A DNA stretch of 64,000 nt from Gluconacetobacter diazotrophicus PA1 5 (GCF_000067045.1 NC_010125.1:1588001-1652000); one strand, 5' to 3'; shown: positions 1 through 9,583, numbered from the stretch's first letter. Notes: generated from the letters alone by a model not told the origin. Translations and numbers: made by a program.

Positions 1-873
1 CGAAGAGATGGAGTGAATGGTGACATGGACTGGTATTGCCCGACGTGAACATAGCCGGGAAGGGTTGCGATATCCATCGGATATGACGGACGGGGAGTGG
101 GCTTTGATCATGCCATTTGTACCCCCGGCGAAACGGGGCGGTCGCCCCCGCACTACGGATATGCGCGAGGTGGTCAACGCGATGCTCTACATAGCCTCGG
201 CCGGGTGTGCGTGGCGCCTGCTGCCGAAATGCTTTCCGCCGGTCTCGACCGTCAGGCGCTATTTTTACGCCTGGCGTGGTGCCGGAGTGTTCGAAGTCAT
301 GAATACGGTGCTGGTCATGAGCCTGCGCGAGATCGAGGGGCGTGAAGCCTCTCCGAGCGCGGGCGTGATTGACAGCCAGTCGGTGAAAACCACGGAAAGT
401 GGCGGGCTTTCGGGCTATGACGCGGGGAAGAAGGTCAAGGGCCGCAAGCGCCATATTGTGACGGATACCTGCGGCTTCCTGATCTTTCTCCTCGTTCATG
501 CCGCCGACATCCAGGACCGTGATGGGGCTGTTGATGTCCTGGCAGCGATACGCAGGCGCTTTCCCTGGCTGCGCCACATCTTCGCTGATGGCGGCTATGC
601 TGGCGACAAATTGCGATCCGCGCTCGCCTCCATGGGAAAATGGACCCTTGAAATCATCAGGCGGTCCGATACGGCGAAGGGCTTTCAGATCCTGCCGCGC
701 CGCTGGGTGGTTGAACGGACATTCGCATGGCTGGGACGGTGCAGGCGGCTCGCCAAAGACTGGGAACAATCCATTGCTTCCTCAACCGCATGGACATTGA
801 TCGCCTCGATCCGAATGCTCACACGACGGACAGCAAGGCATTGTCACGGTTGAAGAACTTTCGGATCGGGCTC
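1..873 (+). mobile_element. IS5-family element (IS1031-like), left end outside the window
   Basis: The right end is set at 873 because the terminal sequence ...CGGATCGGGCTC is followed by TTA (874-876). The second IS5 element in this window also ends in GGCTC next to a TTA target duplication. Its transposase is complete, and the left inverted repeat must lie just before base 1. The element sits inside the 3' part of a minus-strand gene that it truncates. Confidence 0.85.
17..853 (+). CDS. IS5-family transposase
   Basis: This 278-residue DDE transposase catalyses cut-and-paste movement of its element. The N-terminal helical region carries YPSDMTDGEWALI (about residues 19-31), typical of the IS1031/IS5 group. 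The catalytic core shows GVIDSQSVK (first Asp, about residue 118), the GYDAGKKVKGRKRH block, FADGGYAGD (second Asp, about 191) and RRWVVERTFAWL (Glu, about 232). The frame is open and complete, so it may be active. It is a single ORF with no frameshift. Confidence 0.93.
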   Translation: MVTWTGIARREHSREGLRYPSDMTDGEWALIMPFVPPAKRGGRPRTTDMREVVNAMLYIASAGCAWRLLPKCFPPVSTVRRYFYAWRGAGVFEVMNTVLVMSLREIEGREASPSAGVIDSQSVKTTESGGLSGYDAGKKVKGRKRHIVTDTCGFLIFLLVHAADIQDRDGAVDVLAAIRRRFPWLRHIFADGGYAGDKLRSALASMGKWTLEIIRRSDTAKGFQILPRRWVVERTFAWLGRCRRLAKDWEQSIASSTAWTLIASIRMLTRRTARHCHG

Positions 874-1468
874 TTACATCTTCAAGGGGAGGAAGGACCA
901 GAAGGGCTCTGAACAGGCGGCTTCCAATCGTCCAGCCTATGATGAGGCGAAGGGTCACAAAAAGCATTGTGCCTGCACCCAGAAGGGCCCAGGGACTGTA
1001 GGAGCAAAGTCCCTCTGAGAAATTGCCATCAGAGCCGACAGACCACCCCTCCCATGTTTTTGCCAGCCAGACGCCGAACAGGACAAGCACTGGGCCTATG
1101 ATCCATTGTGTGATGGCGACGTTCTTCTCTTTCGCGCGTGTCTGCCGCTCCAGGGTCTGTTCGAGAGAGTCTGCGATGCTTCGTGTCAGGGTCTGGGCCA
1201 GTTCAGCCTGTCGGGCTGCAAGGCGGGCCTGAGCGGTTGCCTCTGCCTGTGACTGGGCGGTTTCAAATGCATTGAGCGCTCGGGTCGTCGCCTGTTCCAG
1301 ATTGGCGGAAAGCGCGTTCAGGGTCGTTCTGGTGAATTCCGTCACCAGAAGGCGCACGACCTCAGGGTCATCGGGACTGAGGGCCATGGTTTCCAGAGCG
1401 GCCCAGACACGCTGTCGGTCTTCGGGAGCCATCTTCAGGGCTTTGGCAGTATCGTGAAAGATCGTCAT
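782..1468 (-). pseudogene. two-TM coiled-coil membrane protein, 3' end disrupted by IS5
   Basis: The start at 1468 is chosen because GAGAAAGGGGAATATC precedes the ATG. An N-terminal soluble part (PEDRQRVWAALETMALSP) is followed by a long Ala/Gln/Glu-rich helix (about residues 45-105), which looks like a coiled coil. Two hydrophobic segments follow (WIIGPVLVLFGVWLA and WALLGAGTMLFVTLRLIIGW). Native coding stops at 874-876, the TTA duplication of the IS5 insertion; the remaining residues, to the stop at 782, are read from the element. It lies 14 bp downstream of the ParA-like gene and probably shares its transcript. The family is not recognised; a mobilisation or membrane accessory role is inference from the neighbours. 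Confidence 0.7.
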
Positions 1469-1482
1469 GATATTCCCCTTTC

Positions 1483-2250
1483 TCATGCCAGACCGAGAAG
1501 GCCTGCCGCCGGGGCGAGGCCTTTGTGGAAATCCCGCACGAAGTGAGACACGGCACTCCGTTCTGTAATGGTCAGGTCCGGGTGTGTCAGGCATTGGGCA
1601 TATCGCAGGTTCAGCGCATTGACCTTGGCACGGATGCCGGGCTGAAGGCCGGGCATGGTGATTTCAACACCCCCTTTAGAGATGAGAAGATCACGGGCTT
1701 TGCCGTAACGGCGCTGACCTGCGACTTCATGGCCATACCAGTATGGAAAGTCGTCGCGCAGATGTCGGCTTTCCCGGAGGTTGAGGACTGCGACATGGTC
1801 GACCAGATCTGTGCCGAAGGTTTCCAGGTGATGGCCGACGGATTGGGCACTCTCGATTTCATTGTCGAGCAGATGCACAAGGGTCAGTCGGACATGGTTC
1901 TCTGTCAGGGCAGTCAGAAACCCCTCGACGGTTTTGCCATCACCAGTGTCAATGATCCTCGAAATTTCAAACCGTGATCCACCCGGCAGATCATGCAGGA
2001 CGATGGCCTTGTCGGTATCGATGGAGTTCAGAAGGGTGTCACGCTCTCCATCCTGTCTGAGGTCGTAAAACTGGACACCCACATCGTGGTAGACCCGTGC
2101 GAGGCCACCCACCTGACCATCGGCGTCAAAGAAGGAGGCCTGTATGCTCCGGGAGTGGTAGGTATCGACCAGAAGCCGGGCAAAGGTTGTTTTGCCAACC
2201 CCGCCCTTGCCAGAAACGATCATTACAAGGCGTTTGACGGGCTGTTTCAT
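1483..2250 (-). CDS. ParA/MinD-type ATPase (plasmid or ICE TraL-like)
   Basis: This 255-residue P-loop ATPase has a deviant Walker A motif (SGKGGVGKTTFARLL, about residues 13-27) and a FFDADGQVGG segment (about 41-50). LHDLPGG (about 84-90) is the Walker B-like region. Such proteins serve in partition or as TraL-like accessory factors of conjugative elements. With a relaxase and a small DNA-binding gene next to it, a mobilisation role is more likely than chromosome partition, but no parB or parS is visible. It lies downstream of the frameshifted small gene and upstream of the truncated membrane protein gene, all on one strand. Confidence 0.8.
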   Translation of the reverse strand: MKQPVKRLVMIVSGKGGVGKTTFARLLVDTYHSRSIQASFFDADGQVGGLARVYHDVGVQFYDLRQDGERDTLLNSIDTDKAIVLHDLPGGSRFEISRIIDTGDGKTVEGFLTALTENHVRLTLVHLLDNEIESAQSVGHHLETFGTDLVDHVAVLNLRESRHLRDDFPYWYGHEVAGQRRYGKARDLLISKGGVEITMPGLQPGIRAKVNALNLRYAQCLTHPDLTITERSAVSHFVRDFHKGLAPAAGLLGLA

Positions 2251-2373
2251 AATCCATCGTCCTCTTCACAGGGAAGGCCTCAGTGCCATTCCTGTGAAGA
2301 GTGTAGGGTCGCCTGATGAAAAACTCAGATCGTGACAGGGCTGAAGAGACGACACTGGGAGACCGGGACGACC

Positions 2374-2755
2374 TCATGCGTCCAGAAGTGGCGGTGGCTG
2401 GGAAGTAAAGCTACGCATCGACGGTGGCGGAGGAGGCGGTGTGGCGGAATCGACCTTGGGTGTGCGCGGTGGTTTGGGCTTTATGGTCCGTTTTTCCCGA
2501 CCAATTTTCTTCATGTATGTGGAGAGTGTTCCGGGGCTGAGGGTGATACCCCGTGTTTTGAGCGTGGTGCAGATTTCCATATCTGACCAGCCATCGGCCT
2601 TCATACTGAGAAGGGTTGGATAAATCTGTGTGATGACACCAAGCCGTGGCCGGTTTTCTGGCGGCACGCTCCTTGCGTTCATTTTCCAGATCGGCAATCA
2701 GATCTTCAATCGTGCCGGGCATCGTGACCGAAGAAATCTTGTCTTTACGGGGCAT
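2374..2755 (-). pseudogene. small DNA-binding/mobilisation accessory protein, frameshifted
   Basis: The start at 2755 has a strong ribosome binding site (ACAGGAGGGACGATC before ATG). The first frame encodes an acidic-basic helix (TIEDLIADLENERKERAARK). The second frame, ending at 2374, encodes a helical domain with IYPTLLSMKADGWSD and ITLSPGTLSTYMKKIGREKR, followed by a Pro-rich tail. The switch between frames falls at about 2655-2672, near AGAAAACC. Together they would form a protein of about 126 residues resembling the small accessory proteins of Acetobacter mobilisable plasmids. A +1 shift, a one-base mutation or a sequencing error are all possible. Confidence 0.6.
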
Positions 2756-3175
2756 GATCGTCCCTCCTGTTATACGACAGAGTGTCAGGACCATGTCAGG
2801 TCATGATACGCAGAGTGTATCCTCTCAGCAGATCGTCCTCACATCGTCAGAGATACGGCATGGTTTCATCCGTCTCTTTGTAGAATGAGGTCTTTCCCCT
2901 GTTCCCTTTAGAAATTGGCAACACACCACGCATCTTCGATGCTTCCGGGGAGTGGTAAGGCATATTTTCTGGCAGGAAAACGCCGTTTGTATCCCGGAAT
3001 CCATTGTGAAGAATTGTCGGCTATTCCAGATATCTTTCAGGATGATTCCTATCGTTATGGGGAATTTGTCCGGGTTCTCCGACAGTTCACCGGATGAGGC
3101 CTGACCGGAACAGAGGATCCCGTTCAGACGGGGCTATCCTGATCAGACAGTTCAGTCAGGTCAGGATACAAAAGC
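2756..3175. promoter_or_regulatory. divergent mobilisation intergenic region, candidate oriT/operators
   Basis: This 420-bp gap separates the small DNA-binding gene (minus) from the relaxase (plus). It contains two near-identical direct repeats, ATACGACAGAGTGT (2772-2785) and ATACGCAGAGTGT (2806-2818). The second is flanked by GATAC/GTATC arms (2805-2821). A second inverted repeat, TATCCTGA (3135-3142) and TCAGGATA (3161-3168), overlaps the relaxase ribosome binding site. A 60-codon ORF with a TTG start at 2915 has no supporting evidence. The oriT role is inference from position. Confidence 0.4.
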
Positions 3176-4144
3176 ATGTTTACTTGCACGCCTTTGTCGG
3201 ATGTCGAATATTATATTGAGTCTATCGATGAGGGGCTCGCGGCGCAAACTGCTTTGACGGGAGAGCGGGAACGTCCCGCACGAGGACATCGCAAGCGGGG
3301 GGATTGGTCAGGGCGGGATCGGGCTGCCTATTATGTGGACAATGGCACAGGTGAAAAACCCGGCATCTGGTGGACGAATGTCCTGAAGGCTCCGGTACAG
3401 CCTCTTCCGTTTGTCTGTCAGAGTGCCGAGGTCAGTCCATCTGATTTCAGGGCGTTGGCGAGGGGATGCGATCCGCTGACGGGTCAGGCTCTGGTTCAGA
3501 GCAAAGGGCAACGTCGTGTTGGGTATGATCTGCAATTTGCAGCCCCCAAATCGGTATCGGTTTTGTGGGCCATGGGAACAGACATTCAGCGTGCCAGAAT
3601 TGAATCGGCCCAGGCGAAAGCCGTTTTTGCGGCACTTGATTACGCCCTCAGAACAGGTCTGATCGTCACCCGTCGAGGTCACAATGGCGGTCAAAGAGAA
3701 ACGCCCGCTGAGTTAATGGCCGGCACATTTCTGCACACCACCAGTCGTGCGGGGGATCCCCAGATCCATACGCATGCCGTGTTGATGAATGTGTGTCGCC
3801 GTAAGGATGGCTCAACTGGCACAGTGGATAATCGGGAACTTCTTTTACATCAACAGGAAATGGGTGCCGTCTATCGTCTGGCATTGAGTGAGGCGCTGGA
3901 ACGAGACATTGGTCTGACAACACTCAAGGATGGTCGGAATTTCCGGGTGGCCGGTGTGGCGCCCAGTGTGGAAGAGCGCTTCTCAAAAAGGCGGGCGGCC
4001 ATTGAACAGGAAGCGCGTAAAAGGGGGATACAGACAGCCCACCATAGGGAAGCGGCCGAACATATTTCCAGGAATACGCGCGCAGCCAAGTCAGACCTCC
4101 CGTCACGGGCCGTTTTGCGGGCACGGTGGGAACAGGAGTGTTGA
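3176..4144 (+). pseudogene. MobF-family relaxase (TrwC/TraA-like), N-terminal domain only
   Basis: This is the relaxase domain that nicks oriT and attaches to the 5' DNA end during conjugative transfer. Visible hallmarks are paired tyrosines near the N terminus (VEYYIE, residues 11-16), the QRRVGYDLQFAAPKSVSVLW block, and the metal-binding QIHTHAVLMN (about residues 197-206). Family members run to about 900-1500 residues with a C-terminal helicase. Here the frame is cut after WEQE by the left end of the IS21 element, whose TGTTGA supplies Cys plus stop. The helicase part is absent from the window, so the protein is probably not competent for transfer. Confidence 0.88.
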
Positions 4145-4250
4145 TTTCCAGCGAGAACTGACCCTGTAGGGGCGGAAATTTTCATTGAGAATTGACCCGT
4201 GTCTGACACTTCCCCGGAGCAACTGTCCGGGGGTTAAAGGAGTGATCAGC

Positions 4251-5774
4251 ATGGAATTGTTGAGTGTGATCCGGCGGTGGCATTACCGGGATCATGTACC
4301 GATCCGCGAGATTGAGCGTCGGACGCGATTGTCGCGCAACACGATCCGCAAGTATCTCCGGGCGGAGACGGTTGAGCCGCAGTTCAAGGTTGCCGAGCGT
4401 CCGAGCCGGCTGGACCCGTTTGCGGAGAAACTGGCGACCTGGCTTGCTCTGGAGACGTCAAAGTCGCGCAAGCAGCGCCGCACGGGGCGGCGCCTGCATG
4501 TGGATCTTGTAGCGCTGGGTTATGACGGATCGTATGGACGGGTTGCGGCCTTTATCCGGAACTGGAAGGCGGAACAGCAAAGGGCGCGGCAGACGACGGG
4601 ACGCGGCGTGTTCGTTCCGTTGCGCTTTCAACCCGGAGAGGCCTTCCAGTTCGACTGGGGAGAGGACTGGGCGGTGATCGGGGGGCGGCGCGTCAAGCTG
4701 CAGGTCGCCCACACCAAGCTGTCCTACAGCCGGGCCTTCATTCTGCGGGCGTATCCGCTCCAGACTCACGAGATGCTGTTCGACGCGCTGACGGAAGCCT
4801 TTCGCGTTTTGGGCGGGGTGCCGCGTCGAGGTATTTTTGACAATATGAAAACCGCCGTGGACCGGGTTGGGCCCGGCAAGGTCCGCCAGGTCAATCTGCG
4901 TTTTTCGGCCCTGGTGAGCCATTATCTGTTCGAGGCGGAGTTCTGCAATCCGGCAGCGGGTTGGGAGAAAGGTCAAATCGAGAAGACCGTCCAGGACGCC
5001 CGGCGGCAGATCTGGCAGGAGATGCCGCATTTTCCTGATCTGGCCTCCCTGAACGTCTGGCTCGAGGCGCGTTGCCGGGAACGTTGGACTATCTTGAGGC
5101 ATGTCGAATTGCCCGGCAGCCTCGCCGAGGCCCATGCGGCGGAAGTGCCTCACCTGATGGTTCCAGGGCGCCCGTTCGACGGGTTCGTCGAACATACCAA
5201 ACGGGTTTCGCCGACTTGCCTCGTGCAGTTCGAAAGCAACCGCTACAGTGTGCCCGCCTCTTTTGCCAATCGGCCGGTCAGCCTGCGCGTCTATCCCGAC
5301 CGGTTGGTGATCGCGGCCGAGGGGCGGATCCTATGCGAACATCCCCGGATCGTCGAGCGGTCCCACGGCGTGCCCGGTCGCACGATCTATGACTGGCGGC
5401 ATTACTTGGCGGTGCTCCAGCGCAAACCCGGGGCCTTGCGCAATGGCGCACCCTTCTCTGAATTGCCCGAGGCGTTCCGGACGCTGCAGACGCACCTCCT
5501 CCGGCGCACGGGCGGCGACCGGGAAATGGTCGAGATCCTCGCCCTGGTGCTGCAGCATGATGAGCAGGCCGTGCTTTGCGCGGTTGAACTCGCGCTCGAG
5601 GAGGGAGTAGCCACCAAGACACACGTCCTCAATACGTTGCATCGTCTGACGGACGCCAAGAAAACAGGAGCACCCAGGCTCGACGCGCCGCAGGCATTGG
5701 TGCTCGAACGCGAGCCTCAGGCCGATACCGGACGGTATGACGCCCTGCGCGGGGAGGCCCGTCATGCGTCATGA
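4251..5774 (+). CDS. istA: IS21 transposase IstA
   Basis: This is a 507-residue DDE recombinase acting with IstB. The start at 4251 has AAAGGAGTGATCAGC before ATG. The N-terminal helix-turn-helix reads [21 protein letters not shown] (about residues 17-37, with a one-residue margin). The RNaseH-like core begins at [10 protein letters not shown] (first Asp about residue 135) and includes [12 protein letters not shown] (second Asp about 200). The conserved Glu is in GWEKGQIEK (about 240). A C-terminal domain follows. The gene overlaps istB by 11 bp, as is usual for the family. It appears intact. Confidence 0.94.
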   Translation: MELLSVIRRWHYRDHVPIREIERRTRLSRNTIRKYLRAETVEPQFKVAERPSRLDPFAEKLATWLALETSKSRKQRRTGRRLHVDLVALGYDGSYGRVAAFIRNWKAEQQRARQTTGRGVFVPLRFQPGEAFQFDWGEDWAVIGGRRVKLQVAHTKLSYSRAFILRAYPLQTHEMLFDALTEAFRVLGGVPRRGIFDNMKTAVDRVGPGKVRQVNLRFSALVSHYLFEAEFCNPAAGWEKGQIEKTVQDARRQIWQEMPHFPDLASLNVWLEARCRERWTILRHVELPGSLAEAHAAEVPHLMVPGRPFDGFVEHTKRVSPTCLVQFESNRYSVPASFANRPVSLRVYPDRLVIAAEGRILCEHPRIVERSHGVPGRTIYDWRHYLAVLQRKPGALRNGAPFSELPEAFRTLQTHLLRRTGGDREMVEILALVLQHDEQAVLCAVELALEEGVATKTHVLNTLHRLTDAKKTGAPRLDAPQALVLEREPQADTGRYDALRGEARHAS

Positions 5775-6543
5775 TCCCGCGGCCGGTGCCCTCGTCGTCA
5801 TGCTGCGCGGCCTGCGGATGTATGGCATGGCCCAGGCCACGGCCGAACTGACCGAACAGGGTGCGCCGGCATTCGAGGCCGCCATCCCCGTCCTCTCCCA
5901 GCTTTTGAAGGCGGAACTCGCCGAGCGAGAGGTGCGCTCCATCGCCTATCAAACCAAGACTGCCAGGTTCCCGGCCTACAAAGATTTGGCAGGGTTCGAT
6001 TTCTCGGCCGCCGAGGTCAACGAGGCCATGGTCCGTCAACTCCATGCCGGGGATTTCATCGACCGTGCCGACAACGTCGTCCTCATTGGTGGACCAGGAA
6101 CCGGCAAGACCCATCTGGCCACCGCACTTGCCGTGCAGGCGATCGAACATCACCGCAAGAAGATACGGTTCTGGTCCACGGTCGACCTCGTCAACGCCCT
6201 CGAACAGGAAAAAACCGCCAATCGCGCAGGACAGATCGCGGAACGTCTCCTGCGCCTCGATCTCGTGATCCTGGACGAACTTGGCTATTTGCCGTTCAGC
6301 GCATCAGGCGGTGCCCTGCTGTTCCATCTCCTCAGCCGTCTCTACGAGCGCACCAGCGTCATCATCACCACCAATCTGAGCTTCAGCGAATGGGGCGAAG
6401 TCTTCGGTGATCCCAAAATGACGACAGCCCTGCTCGATCGCCTTACCCACCACTGTCATATCCTCGAAACCGGAAATGACAGCTACCGGTTCCGCGCAAG
6501 CTCCGCCGCCCCCAGGAACCGGAAGGAAAAGGCAACCGCTTGA
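5764..6543 (+). CDS. istB: IS21 helper ATPase IstB
   Basis: This 259-residue AAA+ ATPase selects the target and regulates IstA. Walker A is [11 protein letters not shown] (about residues 109-119) and Walker B is [12 protein letters not shown] (about residues 167-178). The sensor region [12 protein letters not shown] is present. The start at 5764 (MRHDPAAG) lies within the last codons of istA, implying translational coupling. The basic C terminus (RNRKEKATA) is typical. Confidence 0.94.
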   Translation: MRHDPAAGALVVMLRGLRMYGMAQATAELTEQGAPAFEAAIPVLSQLLKAELAEREVRSIAYQTKTARFPAYKDLAGFDFSAAEVNEAMVRQLHAGDFIDRADNVVLIGGPGTGKTHLATALAVQAIEHHRKKIRFWSTVDLVNALEQEKTANRAGQIAERLLRLDLVILDELGYLPFSASGGALLFHLLSRLYERTSVIITTNLSFSEWGEVFGDPKMTTALLDRLTHHCHILETGNDSYRFRASSAAPRNRKEKATA

Positions 6544-6802
6544 CCAGCCCATAAAACATAGCAGAGATAACCAAAGGCCGGGTCAGTTCTCGATGAAAAC
6601 CCAGGGTCAAATCTCAGCAGAAATTAACACCCGTGCAAAGGCGTCAATGATGAAGGCCACATAAACAAAGCCCTGCCAGGTGGAAACATACGTGAAATCC
6701 GAAACCCACAGTCTGTTGGGGGCTGGTGCATGAAACTGTCGCTGCACCAGATCCTGTGGACAGGGCCGCGCCGGATCGGGCCGTGTGGTTCTGACACCCT
6801 TA

Positions 6803-7685
6803 GAGCCTGTTTGGAAAGTCGCTGAAGTGTGATTCAAGCTCTGGATGTGGACGCCAGAGCAGAGAGGCCGCATGGCCAGGATTACCCGCAAGACGAAGCG
6901 TTATCCGTCTGATATGACGGAGGAGGAATGGGCGCGCATCGCGCCACTGATGCCCGAGCCGGGACGCACGGGGCGTCCGCGCGAGATCGAATTCCGCGAG
7001 GTGATCAACGCGGTTCGTTACCTGGTTCGATCCGGCTGCGGCTGGCGAATGCTGCCGATCCATTTCGGGCATTGGCGTACGGTCTATGGTTGGTTCAGGG
7101 AATTGGCCCGGCGGTTCCTGTTCCAGACCATTCATGATGTGGAACTGATGCTTGACCGGGAGCGCTCGGGCCGTGAAGCCAGCCCTTCGGCCGGAGTGAT
7201 CGACAGCCAGAGCATCAAGGCGCCGCACGCGAAAACAAGAGGTTACGACGCTGGAAAGAAGATTGTCGGGCGCAAGCGGCATATCGCCGTGGATACGGAC
7301 GGACGCCTGCTGATGGTCAACCTGACGCCGGCGGACATCTCCGACAGCGCCGGAGCGCAGATGATCCTGGACGCGATCCGCAAGCGCTGGCCGTGGGTCA
7401 AGCATCTATTCGCGGACGGTGCCTATGACCGGCTCCAGTTGATGGACAAGGCTGCCTACCTGGACTTCGTCGTCGAGGTGATCCGTCGCAGGGACGGAGC
7501 GAAAGGCTTTGAGGTTCTCCCCCGGCGCTGGGTCGTGGAGCGAACCTTCGGATGGATGACCCGATGGCGACGCCTCGTGCGCGATTACGAGCGTCGCATC
7601 GATGTCTCACAGGCCATGATCTTCGTCGCCATGGGCGCCAATCTCACCCGAAGAAACGCTCATCCATGACTTTCCAAACAGGCTC
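6803..7685 (+). mobile_element. IS5-family element, complete, 883 bp
   Basis: Perfect 18-bp terminal inverted repeats, GAGCCTGTTTGGAAAGTC at 6803-6820 and its reverse complement at 7668-7685, bound the element. It is flanked by direct TTA duplications at 6800-6802 and 7686-7688. It interrupts an IS3-family orfB, so it arrived later than that element. The transposase is intact. Confidence 0.95.
6845..7669 (+). CDS. IS5-family transposase
   Basis: This 274-residue DDE transposase starts at 6845 or at the internal ATG 6872 (MARITRKTKR); the latter matches the usual N terminus more closely. Core motifs are GVIDSQSIK (first Asp), GYDAGKKIVGRKRHIAVDTD, FADGAYDR (second Asp) and RRWVVERTFGWM (Glu). 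It is related to the transposase at the left edge of the window but clearly a different element. The stop is 16 bp from the right terminal repeat. Confidence 0.93.
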   Translation: MWTPEQRGRMARITRKTKRYPSDMTEEEWARIAPLMPEPGRTGRPREIEFREVINAVRYLVRSGCGWRMLPIHFGHWRTVYGWFRELARRFLFQTIHDVELMLDRERSGREASPSAGVIDSQSIKAPHAKTRGYDAGKKIVGRKRHIAVDTDGRLLMVNLTPADISDSAGAQMILDAIRKRWPWVKHLFADGAYDRLQLMDKAAYLDFVVEVIRRRDGAKGFEVLPRRWVVERTFGWMTRWRRLVRDYERRIDVSQAMIFVAMGANLTRRNAHP

Positions 7686-7983
7686 TTACCACGAATGACG
7701 CCTTTCAGTCCCATCCGGCGCATCAGCCGCTCTACCGTGCAGCGGGCGACATCCAGACCATCACGTCTGAGCTGATGCCAGACCTTGCGCACTCCGTAGA
7801 CGCAGAAATTATCGTTCCAGACCCTGCGGATTTCATGACATAGCTCTGTGCGGCAATTGGTCTCGCTCGGGGAGGGCTGGCCGTGCGACCATCGGTCGCT
7901 GTGATGCGACCATTGGTCGCATGGTGCCGATCCCTTTTGTTCCTCATTCAGGGTCATGAAACCGAGTCAGGCATCTTAGGAAT

Positions 7984-9579
7984 TCACCAGTTTGCGATGT
8001 CGTCGGGATAGGTAATGGCCTCCACAACCCGCTGGAGGTTCTGCAGATCAATAGCTGACGTGTATTGGGTTGTGCCCTGACTTTTGTGGGTGGCTTCATG
8101 ACCCAGCAGATCATCAATCCAGAGTTCCCGGATGTGACTGTCCTGGTTTCTGAGCACTGTCGAAACCAGATGGCGGAAGGAGTGAAAGGTGACGTCCGCT
8201 GGCAGGTTCAGACGCCGTTTATGTTTGGAAAAGACCATTTCGAAGTTTGCGCCTCGGACCCCGGAAGCGGAGATGGGCAGTTCGCTGAAGAGATAGGGGC
8301 CGGAATTTCTGAATTCCTCAATGATCCCTTTTTCCAGCAGTTTGCTGTGGATGGGAATGATACGGGTGCCGGCTGATGTCTTGGGAGACCATTCCCGGGT
8401 TTTGCCGTCGATCTCGACTGTATGGGGCCGGATATGGAAACAGGGAATGCCGTTCAGGGTTTCGATATCCTGATTTCTCAGATTGCAGATCTCACCCAGA
8501 CGCATGCCGGTATAGAGGGCTATGCGCACAATGCCCCGATAGGTGCGTTCGGGGAAAACCCGGCCCAGCCATTTCGAGTTCAGGAGTGTTCTCAGTTCCT
8601 CTTCCAACCAGGCCCGGCGGTTGGTTTTCTGCGTCAGATCGAAAGACCAGTTGGCCCATGGATTTTTGGGGGCGTGGTCACGCCGGACCAGTTCACTCCA
8701 GATCGCGGACATGCGCGAGAAATGGTTTTTGACGGTTTTGCCCGATACGGTTTCTCCCTCGCTTTTTTGGGCCTCTCGGACCGCGTCCCGAAGGGGAAGA
8801 GTGGTCTTGCCTTTGCCATGTGTTGCCGGGAGGCCTGACAGTAGGTCGTAAAATTCTCCCACGACTTCCCCGGTTACCTGATGAACTGGCATATCGCCGA
8901 AGGCTTCGGTGAAGAGGGCTACGGTCTTGCCCGTTCCCTTGATGGTCCCGGCACTTTTGGAGGAAACCGAGAAGACAAATTTCTCAGCCGCCGCCGACAG
9001 TTTCATGCTGCGTGGCTGTTTGGGGGAAGGTGTTTGTTCTTCCGGGTTCTCTGAACCTCTATGCAGGCTGGTCTGGATCAGGGTGCTGAGGGTGGTGATC
9101 TGGTTCTGCAGTCCCTGTTTTTCAGCGACGTTCCAGACATCCCGTCTGTCGAGCGTGTGCTTCAGTTGCCCCAGTGCCTGAAGAAGGCTGTCCATGTGGG
9201 GCTGGACCTTGTTGAGGAAGGTCGACTGTCGTGAGACCAGATCGGCTTTTTCAATGAGATGCTGGGCCCGTTCGGCTTCCAGCACTTTTCTGGCACTCTC
9301 CTCCTGAGCCTTCAGAGCGATTTCGTAGTTTTCAATCAATTCGCTGTAGAGGACCAGAAGGTCCTCTCTGGAGGGGTTTTGCATCTTGCCTGCTCTGAAA
9401 AGCTGTCCCGTCCTGGCATACAGGGCGGCTGCACGTTCACGGGCGACCAGTTTATCAGAGGTATGGAGGACGAGGGAAATCTCGGTCTTGCCCAGCAGGG
9501 GGCGGAGCATTGCCGGGACGATACGGCGGAAGTGATAACGGGGCTGTCCTGTGCGTCGGGACGGGATGGCGCGGAGCAT
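7984..9579 (-). CDS. tyrosine-type site-specific integrase
   Basis: This 531-residue integrase drives insertion and excision of the island. All catalytic residues are visible: Arg in TGMRLGE (about 360), His and Arg in HSFRH (466 and 469), His in LLGHEA (494) and Tyr in TTQYTS (506). The N-terminal half has a basic start (PSRRTGQPRYHFRRIVP), a long helical stretch (about 75-165) and a SAM-like core-binding domain (about 200-320). The gene begins 64 bp from the 3' end of tRNA-Leu, the usual arrangement for an element integrated in a tRNA gene. A palindrome lies directly upstream of the start. Confidence 0.93.
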   Translation of the reverse strand: MLRAIPSRRTGQPRYHFRRIVPAMLRPLLGKTEISLVLHTSDKLVARERAAALYARTGQLFRAGKMQNPSREDLLVLYSELIENYEIALKAQEESARKVLEAERAQHLIEKADLVSRQSTFLNKVQPHMDSLLQALGQLKHTLDRRDVWNVAEKQGLQNQITTLSTLIQTSLHRGSENPEEQTPSPKQPRSMKLSAAAEKFVFSVSSKSAGTIKGTGKTVALFTEAFGDMPVHQVTGEVVGEFYDLLSGLPATHGKGKTTLPLRDAVREAQKSEGETVSGKTVKNHFSRMSAIWSELVRRDHAPKNPWANWSFDLTQKTNRRAWLEEELRTLLNSKWLGRVFPERTYRGIVRIALYTGMRLGEICNLRNQDIETLNGIPCFHIRPHTVEIDGKTREWSPKTSAGTRIIPIHSKLLEKGIIEEFRNSGPYLFSELPISASGVRGANFEMVFSKHKRRLNLPADVTFHSFRHLVSTVLRNQDSHIRELWIDDLLGHEATHKSQGTTQYTSAIDLQNLQRVVEAITYPDDIANW

Positions 9580-9583
9580 GAAG

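Larger units (their letters stand above)
4139..6629 (+). mobile_element. IS21-family insertion sequence
   Basis: The ends are the inverted repeats TGTTGATTTCCAGCGAGAAC (from 4139) and TGTTAATTTCTGCTGAGATT (read inwards from 6629). Internal copies GAGAATTGACCC near 4190 and GGGTCAGTTCTC near 6580 fit the multiple terminal repeats of this family. It carries complete istA and istB. The flanks differ (GAACAGGAG on the left, CCCGTGCAAAG on the right) and show no 4-8 bp target duplication. Confidence 0.9.
6630..7957 (-). pseudogene. IS3-family OrfB remnant, split by an IS5 insertion and cut by IS21
   Basis: Two minus-strand pieces form one interrupted integrase. The piece at 7686-7957 encodes EIRRVWNDNFCVYGVRKVWHQL and CTVERLMRRMGLKGVIRGK. 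The piece at 6630-6802 continues in register with RPCPQDLVQRQFHAPAPNRL, then LWVSDFTYVSTWQGFVYVAF and IIDAFAR. WVSDFTY holds the first catalytic Asp and IIDAFAR the second-Asp region. The part beyond IIDAFAR, including the catalytic Glu, is missing where IS21 starts. No orfA or IS3 ends were found. Confidence 0.85.

Noticed and set aside
1483-2250. Plasmid partition locus (parA)
   Set aside because: No parB gene or parS-like sites nearby; the neighbours are mobilisation genes, so a TraL-like role is more likely.
2915-3097. 60-codon ORF before the relaxase
   Set aside because: TTG start, no ribosome site, no similarity, and it lies in a region of regulatory repeats.
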